From CAVZBW01 sp963773635 (lineage in GTDB: Bacteria; Actinomycetota; Acidimicrobiia; Acidimicrobiales; RAAP-2): a stretch of 64,000 nucleotides of DNA. The stretch lies in the NCBI GenBank assembly GCA_963773635.1, contig CAVZBW010000005.1, positions 1,054,001 to 1,118,000 on the forward strand. Direction: 5' to 3'. How positions within the stretch are numbered: position 1 is the first letter of the stretch; each line of letters starts with the position of its first letter. Below the pieces are notes generated by a model, which worked only from the letters and a program-made list of their open reading frames with translations, was not told the origin of the DNA and did no database searches. Below, one piece after another: positions 59,171 to 64,000 of this stretch. The translations under genes were made by a program, and so were the position numbers.

Positions 59171-60796
59171 CTACCTGCCCTTGGGCGGCGTCACGCGCCC
59201 GCCCTTCTTTTTCTTCTTCTTGTTTCCCCGGCTCGCGCTCGCCGCGTTGGACGAACCGCTCCGCCCTCCTCCGAGCCCGGTCCCCGCCCCGAGTCCCGAT
59301 CCCGGCAGGGCGCCACCACCGAGGCCGGCCCCGGCGGTCGCGCCGTCGCCCAAGAGCTTGGCCAGGTCTCCCCCGGCCGCGGCGCCACCTGCGCCGGCGG
59401 GGAGGCCCTTCAGACCGGAGAGGCCCGGGCCGCCGCGACCCCCTCCGAGCAACCCGCCCATTCGACCGCCACCTCCGCCGCCCATCCCGCCCATGCCGGC
59501 CATGGCGGCCATCGGGCCGCCACCCTTGAGCATCTTCTGCATCTCCTTGAACTGCCGGAGGAGGTGGTTGACGTCCTGGGTGGTGGTGCCGCTCCCTCGG
59601 GCGATCCGCTGTCTGCGGGACCCGTCGATGAGCGTGGGGTCGTCGCGCTCGGACGGGGTCATCGAGCGCACGATCGCCTCGACCCGGGCGACCTCCCGGT
59701 CGTCGATCTGCCCCGCCGCCTGCCGGACCTCTTTGGAGACGCCGGGCAGGAGGCGCATGATGCCGGACAGTGAGCCCAGCCGCTTGATCTGCTGCAGTTG
59801 CTCGAGGAAGTCCTCCAGGCTGAACCGGCCCTCGAGCAGCCGGTCGGCCGTCTTGGTCACGGCGTCGCGGTCCATGGAGCGCTCCGCCTGCTCGATCAGG
59901 CTGAGCACGTCGCCCATCCCGAGGATGCGGTCGGCCATGCGGTCCGGGTGGAAGATGTCGAAGTCGGCCAGCCGCTCCCCGGTCGAGGCGAAGGCGATCG
60001 GACGACCGACCACCTCCTTGACGGAGAGGGCCGCACCACCGCGTGCGTCGCCATCGAGCTTGGTGAGGATCACCCCGTCGAGCTCGAGCGTCTCGTGGAA
60101 CGCCGATGCCGTGGCCACGGCGTCCTGGCCGGTCATGGCGTCGATCACGAGGAAGGTGTAATGCGGCTCGACGACCTCGGAGATCCGGCGGACCTCGTCC
60201 ATCAGCTCCTGGTCGATGGCCAGGCGGCCGGCCGTGTCGACGATCAACACGTCCCGGCCGAGCCGGCGCGCCTCTTGCAGCCCGTGCTCGGCGACCGAGA
60301 CCGGATCGGTGGGCTCGCTGAACACCTGCACCCCGGCCTGCTCGCCGAGCACCCGCAGCTGCTCCACGGCGGCGGGACGCTGGAGGTCGGCCCCGACGAG
60401 CAGCGGGTTACGCCCCTGCTGCCTCCACCATTGGGCGAGCTTGGCCGCGGTGGTGGTCTTGCCCGATCCCTGGAGGCCCGCCAGCAGGACGACCGTGGGT
60501 GGCCGGGGGGCGTAGGTCAGACGCAGGGTCTCGCCGCCCAGGACCTCGACCAGCTCCTCGTGGACGGCCTTGATCACCTGCTGGCCGGGAGTCAGGCTCC
60601 GCGCCAGGGCCTCGCCCGTGCAGCGCTCCCGGACCCGGGCCACGAAGTGCCGGGCCACGCCGAGCTCCACATCCGCCTCGAGGAGGGCGGTGCGGATTTC
60701 GCGGAGGGCCGCGTCGACGTCGGCCTCGCTCAGTCGCCCGCGGCCGCGCAGACGCCCGGCGATGCGCTCGAGCCGATCGGAGAGTGCGTCAAACAT
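59171..60796 (-). CDS. ffh: Signal recognition particle protein Ffh
   Basis: A 541-residue SRP GTPase: N domain, G1 LAGLQGSGKTTTAAKL around residues 105-120, VDTAGRLAID (G3), TKLDGDARGGA (G4/G5), then the methionine-rich M domain and a Gly/Met-rich tail (GGMGG repeats, KKKKKG). It binds signal sequences and the SRP RNA, docking to FtsY, whose gene follows. Tail is longer than most. Confidence 0.97.
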   Translation of the reverse strand: MFDALSDRLERIAGRLRGRGRLSEADVDAALREIRTALLEADVELGVARHFVARVRERCTGEALARSLTPGQQVIKAVHEELVEVLGGETLRLTYAPRPPTVVLLAGLQGSGKTTTAAKLAQWWRQQGRNPLLVGADLQRPAAVEQLRVLGEQAGVQVFSEPTDPVSVAEHGLQEARRLGRDVLIVDTAGRLAIDQELMDEVRRISEVVEPHYTFLVIDAMTGQDAVATASAFHETLELDGVILTKLDGDARGGAALSVKEVVGRPIAFASTGERLADFDIFHPDRMADRILGMGDVLSLIEQAERSMDRDAVTKTADRLLEGRFSLEDFLEQLQQIKRLGSLSGIMRLLPGVSKEVRQAAGQIDDREVARVEAIVRSMTPSERDDPTLIDGSRRQRIARGSGTTTQDVNHLLRQFKEMQKMLKGGGPMAAMAGMGGMGGGGGGRMGGLLGGGRGGPGLSGLKGLPAGAGGAAAGGDLAKLLGDGATAGAGLGGGALPGSGLGAGTGLGGGRSGSSNAASASRGNKKKKKKGGRVTPPKGR

Positions 60797-60858
60797 GCAG
60801 CACGCCAGGCTACCGGACCGGACTCAGGCCCGAGCCCGCACGATGAGCGGGATCATGG

Positions 60859-62181
60859 TCAGCCGAGCAGGGCCTCGACGAAGTCCTCGGGATCGAAGGG
60901 GACGAGATCGTCCGGACCCTCGCCGAGGCCGACCAGCTTGACGGGCACCCCGAGCTCGCGCTGGATGGCCACCACCACCCCGCCCTTGGCGGTCCCGTCG
61001 AGCTTCGTGAGCACGACACCCGTGACGCCGACGGCGTCGGTGAACTGGCGGGCCTGGACGAGCGCATTCTGCCCGGTCGTGGCATCGAGGACGAGCAGCA
61101 CCTCGGTGACCTTGCCCGGGGGCCGATCGGCCACCCGGCGGATCTTCTTGAGCTCCTCGACCAGGTTGACCTTGGTGTGGAGCCGACCGGCGGTGTCGGC
61201 GAGGACCAGATCGTTTCCCCTCGCCGAGGCCCGCTGCACGGCGTCAAAGACCACCGCGCTGGGATCGCCGCCCTCGGCGCCCCGGACGATCTCCGAGTCG
61301 GCACGCTGTGCCCACTGGGCGAGCTGCTCGCCCGCCGCAGCCCGAAAGGTGTCCCCCGCCGCCAGGAGCACCGAGCGGCCGGCCCGGCGCTCGAGGCGGG
61401 CGAGCTTGCCCACGGTCGTCGTCTTCCCGACGCCGTTGACGCCGACGAACAGCCAGACGTTGGTGGACTCCGGATCGCCGTCGAAGCGGAGCGTCCGGTC
61501 GAAGGTGCCGTCGGGGCGGGTCTCCGCGCCCCCGGTGGCAGCCCCGTTGCCGGAAGCGGCACCTCTATCCGCTGCGGCACCATCGCCGGGAGTGGGGACC
61601 GGAGGGCGGATCAGCGCCTCGAGCAGGTCCTCGCGCAACGCGTCGAGCACGCCGTCGGAGTCCCGGATCGACTTGGCCGACACTCGCTCCTGGAGATCGC
61701 TCAGCATGGCCGTGGTGGTGGCGATCCCGACGTCGGCGCGGATGAGGGCCTCCTCGAGCTCCTCCCAGGTGGACTCGTCGATGGCGCTGCGGCCCCGAAT
61801 GGACCCGAGATAGCCGGCGAGCAAACCGCGGGTCTTGCCCAGCCGATCGCGGAACCTGGGCGGGACCGGTGGAGCCTCGACGACCTCCTCGGCCTCGACA
61901 GGCTGCTCGACAGCGGAGGGCTCCGCCACGCCCGCCTCCGGTGGTGCCGGGGCGGTGGGTGGCGCCGCCGGCGCGGACGGGGTCGCCGGGGGGCGCGGCG
62001 GTGCGCGGGGCCGGGCCGGGGGCGCGGCCGGCCGACCTGGAGGAGCTGCCGGCCGGCGGGGCGGGGCCTCGACGGTGGCCTGGGAACCCTGGTGGCTGCG
62101 CCTGCGCCGGACGCCGACGGTGACCGCCACGGTCAGGGCGGCTACCACCACGATGGCGAGAACGATCCAGAGCGCGATCAT
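60859..62181 (-). CDS. ftsY: SRP receptor FtsY
   Basis: A 440-residue SRP receptor GTPase: an N-terminal membrane helix (ALWIVLAIVVVAALTVAVTV), a Pro/Ala linker (about 33-100), and the NG domain with GVNGVGKTTTVGKLA, DTAGRLHTKVN and TKLDGTAKGGV. Docks the SRP-ribosome complex at the membrane. Located between ffh and smc. Confidence 0.97.
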   Translation of the reverse strand: MIALWIVLAIVVVAALTVAVTVGVRRRRSHQGSQATVEAPPRRPAAPPGRPAAPPARPRAPPRPPATPSAPAAPPTAPAPPEAGVAEPSAVEQPVEAEEVVEAPPVPPRFRDRLGKTRGLLAGYLGSIRGRSAIDESTWEELEEALIRADVGIATTTAMLSDLQERVSAKSIRDSDGVLDALREDLLEALIRPPVPTPGDGAAADRGAASGNGAATGGAETRPDGTFDRTLRFDGDPESTNVWLFVGVNGVGKTTTVGKLARLERRAGRSVLLAAGDTFRAAAGEQLAQWAQRADSEIVRGAEGGDPSAVVFDAVQRASARGNDLVLADTAGRLHTKVNLVEELKKIRRVADRPPGKVTEVLLVLDATTGQNALVQARQFTDAVGVTGVVLTKLDGTAKGGVVVAIQRELGVPVKLVGLGEGPDDLVPFDPEDFVEALLG

Positions 62182-62193
62182 GGGCGCCCGAGC

Positions 62194-64000
62194 CTAATCC
62201 GCGGCGATCAGCCCAACGCCCGAGTGATCTCCGCCGTTCTCGCCGTTCACGCCGTTCACGCTCTGCTCGGAGCCGGCCGTCTCGAGCGGTGCGTCCCCAC
62301 CGGCAGCGTCGTCGCTCGGTCCCGGCCCTGTCGCCGCCGCCGTCGTCACCGCGGCCGCCGGCCCGGTCGAGGTCGGTGTGGTCGACTCGACCTTCTGGCT
62401 CACCACCTGCGACGAGCCGCCCGGCACCATGGTCACGCCGTAGAGCGCATCGGCCATCTCCATGGTGCGCTTCTGGTGGCTCACGATGATGAGCTGGGCA
62501 TCCCCGCGGAACTCCCGGAGCAGGTCCAAGAAGCGATGGAGGTTGACGTCGTCCAGGGCCGCCTCCACCTCGTCCATCAGATAGAAGGGCGAGGGACGGC
62601 TGCGAAAGACGGCGAAGAGGAACGCGAGGGCCACGAGGGATCGCTCGCCCCCCGAGAAGAGGGAGACCCGGCGCAGGTTGCGCCCGGCGGGTCGAACCTC
62701 GATGTCGATACCGGTCTCGAGGGGGTTTTCGGGATCGGTGAGCACGAGCCGACCGGTCCCTCCCGGGAAGAGCGTCGCGGCGAGGGTCGAGAAGTGCTCG
62801 TTCACGTCGGCCATGGCCGACGTGAACGACTCGGTGATCTCCTGGTCGAGGTGGCGGACGACCTGCTGGAGCTCACGGCGCGCCGTCTTCACGTCCTGCA
62901 CCTGGCCCTCGAGCTCTGCCGCCCGGGCCTCGAGCTCGCTCAGCTCCTCCAAGGCCAGCGGATTGACCGGTCCGATCGAGGCCAGCTTGTTGGTCAGCTC
63001 CTGGGCACGGGTCTCCGGTGAGGAGCCCTCGGGCACGTCCGGACATGGTGCCTCGACCGCCTGCTCGGGGCTGCTACCGAGCTCGCGTTCGACCATCTCG
63101 GTGAGCGAGGTGGCGCGCATGGAGACCTCGGCCAGCTCCAGGTCGAACCGGGCGCCCCGGTCCCTCAGCTCGTCCAGCTGACGCTCAGCCTGCGTCCGCT
63201 CCCGGTGGAGGGCGTCGAGCCGTTCCCCACCCGCTCTGGCCGCGGCCACCTGCTCCCGGTAGGCGCCGCTGATGCGCCGATGCACCTCGCTCAGCCGCTC
63301 CAGCGAGGCCGCCACCAGCTCCTCCAGGCTGCGCACCACCGCGAGGTCCCGCTCGAGGCGGGCTCGGCGGCTCTCGGCCAGACGCCTCTCCTCCGCGTGC
63401 CCGTCGAGACGACGCTCGACCTCGTCTCGACGCTTGGCGAGCACTCGACGCCGCTCCTCGAGCGAGGCCACACGGACCTCGAGCCCTCGCCGGCGGTCGG
63501 CGAGCGTCCGGCGTTGCTGATCGAGCTCGCTGCGCACCGCGTCCATGGCCTCCCGGGCCCGGTGCGCGGCCTCGGCCCGCTGGCGCAGCTCCGGAAGCGA
63601 TCCCTCGAGGCTCGAGAGGTCGTCGGAGAGAGCCCTCGCCTCCGACTCGGCCGCCACGGTCTCCTCGTCGATGGACTCGATGTCGGCCCGCACGGCGGCG
63701 ATCGACTCACGGACCCGGGCCTGCTCGGCTCGGGCACCCGAGACCACGCCACGGTGGCGATCCGCCGCCCGTTGGGCATCCGCCAGGGCGCGCCGGCCCT
63801 GCTCGCACGCGCCCTCGGCGTCCGCCCGGCCCCGCTCCGCGATCTCGGCCCGGGCCTCGTCCTCTCGGGCCCGCACGGCCGCCGCCTCGACCGCCGACGC
63901 CGTCACCACCGCCGCTCCCCGGCGGACCTTCCAACCCTCGACCGAGAAGCGGTCCCCCGACGCGGTGACCGCGACCATCTCGGGCGCCCGCGACACCAGG
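62194..64000 (-). CDS. smc: Chromosome segregation protein SMC, C-terminal half (partial)
   Basis: The gene runs off the window end, so its start is missing; about 600 residues are visible. The upstream-most part is the end of the hinge (VTASGDRFSVEGWKVRRG), then a long R/E/A-rich coiled coil, and the C-terminal ATPase lobe: SLFSGGERSLVALAFLFAVF (signature) and LMDEVEAALDDVNL (Walker B). After the lobe there is a low-complexity tail of about 60 residues rich in T, A, G, N. SMC with ScpAB condenses and separates chromosomes. Confidence 0.95.
   Translation of the reverse strand, partial: LVSRAPEMVAVTASGDRFSVEGWKVRRGAAVVTASAVEAAAVRAREDEARAEIAERGRADAEGACEQGRRALADAQRAADRHRGVVSGARAEQARVRESIAAVRADIESIDEETVAAESEARALSDDLSSLEGSLPELRQRAEAAHRAREAMDAVRSELDQQRRTLADRRRGLEVRVASLEERRRVLAKRRDEVERRLDGHAEERRLAESRRARLERDLAVVRSLEELVAASLERLSEVHRRISGAYREQVAAARAGGERLDALHRERTQAERQLDELRDRGARFDLELAEVSMRATSLTEMVERELGSSPEQAVEAPCPDVPEGSSPETRAQELTNKLASIGPVNPLALEELSELEARAAELEGQVQDVKTARRELQQVVRHLDQEITESFTSAMADVNEHFSTLAATLFPGGTGRLVLTDPENPLETGIDIEVRPAGRNLRRVSLFSGGERSLVALAFLFAVFRSRPSPFYLMDEVEAALDDVNLHRFLDLLREFRGDAQLIIVSHQKRTMEMADALYGVTMVPGGSSQVVSQKVESTTPTSTGPAAAVTTAAATGPGPSDDAAGGDAPLETAGSEQSVNGVNGENGGDHSGVGLIAAD

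Overview
This window is GC-rich (roughly 70 percent) actinobacterial chromosome, most likely from Acidimicrobiia or a neighbouring deep lineage; this is inferred from gene content, not from a marker search. Pointers are a mycothiol-conjugate amidase (Mca), F420-type LLM and PPOX oxidoreductases, the actinobacteria-specific DUF2469 protein, a pspA-htpX-pspAB cluster, a DUF222/HNH (13E12-type) protein, and many GTG/TTG starts with stop-start overlaps. No tRNA, rRNA, CRISPR array, prophage or insertion sequence was seen.

Layout. 1-21.6 kb is mostly housekeeping: the end of a RecB-family nuclease, a PAP2 phosphatase, a DsbA-like protein, purK-purE, a stomatin-like SPFH protein, a ChbG-type deacetylase, mca, the envelope-stress set pspA-htpX-pspAB, a tyrosine phosphatase, a pterin dehydratase, fumC with a response regulator, two small oxidoreductases, a NYN nuclease, a GH76 glycosidase, a cysteine dioxygenase, an aminotransferase, and the transformation genes dprA and comM. 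21.9-35.2 kb holds a drug-efflux MFS gene facing its TetR regulator, a WYL regulator, a molybdenum oxidoreductase with its cytochrome b, two class B penicillin-binding proteins, a secreted beta-helix protein, an HTH-TOBE protein and an MMPL transporter. 35.2-50.4 kb is a catabolic block: three amidohydrolase genes (one a two-domain fusion), an LLM monooxygenase, two acyl-CoA ligases, a class II aldolase, an SDR, NTF2-like and NIPSNAP proteins, and IclR and LysR regulators. 50.5-56 kb has a second MFS/TetR pair, the DUF222-HNH protein, an FMN reductase and an enoyl-CoA hydratase. 56-64 kb is the conserved run yraN, DUF2469, rplS, trmD, rimM, khpA, rpsP, ffh, ftsY and smc (cut by the window end), all on the minus strand.

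How parts work together. The translation/secretion run couples ribosomal proteins, tRNA and ribosome maturation, and the SRP-FtsY targeting pair. The catabolic block looks like a hydrolysis/decarboxylation plus CoA-activation route for an unknown, perhaps aromatic, acid; operator-like palindromes lie upstream of several of its genes. In many actinobacteria rplS, DUF2469, yraN, comM and dprA are neighbours on one strand. Here the order and strand are kept but about 34 kb separates yraN from comM, so the catabolic and transport block may be an insertion.

Caution. Five otherwise full-length genes (DsbA-like, comM, beta-helix, MMPL, LysR) are each broken by a single-base frameshift, and a sixth (PPOX) lacks a usable start. 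This pattern fits residual assembly indels better than real gene decay, and the affected entries are annotated as one gene each.
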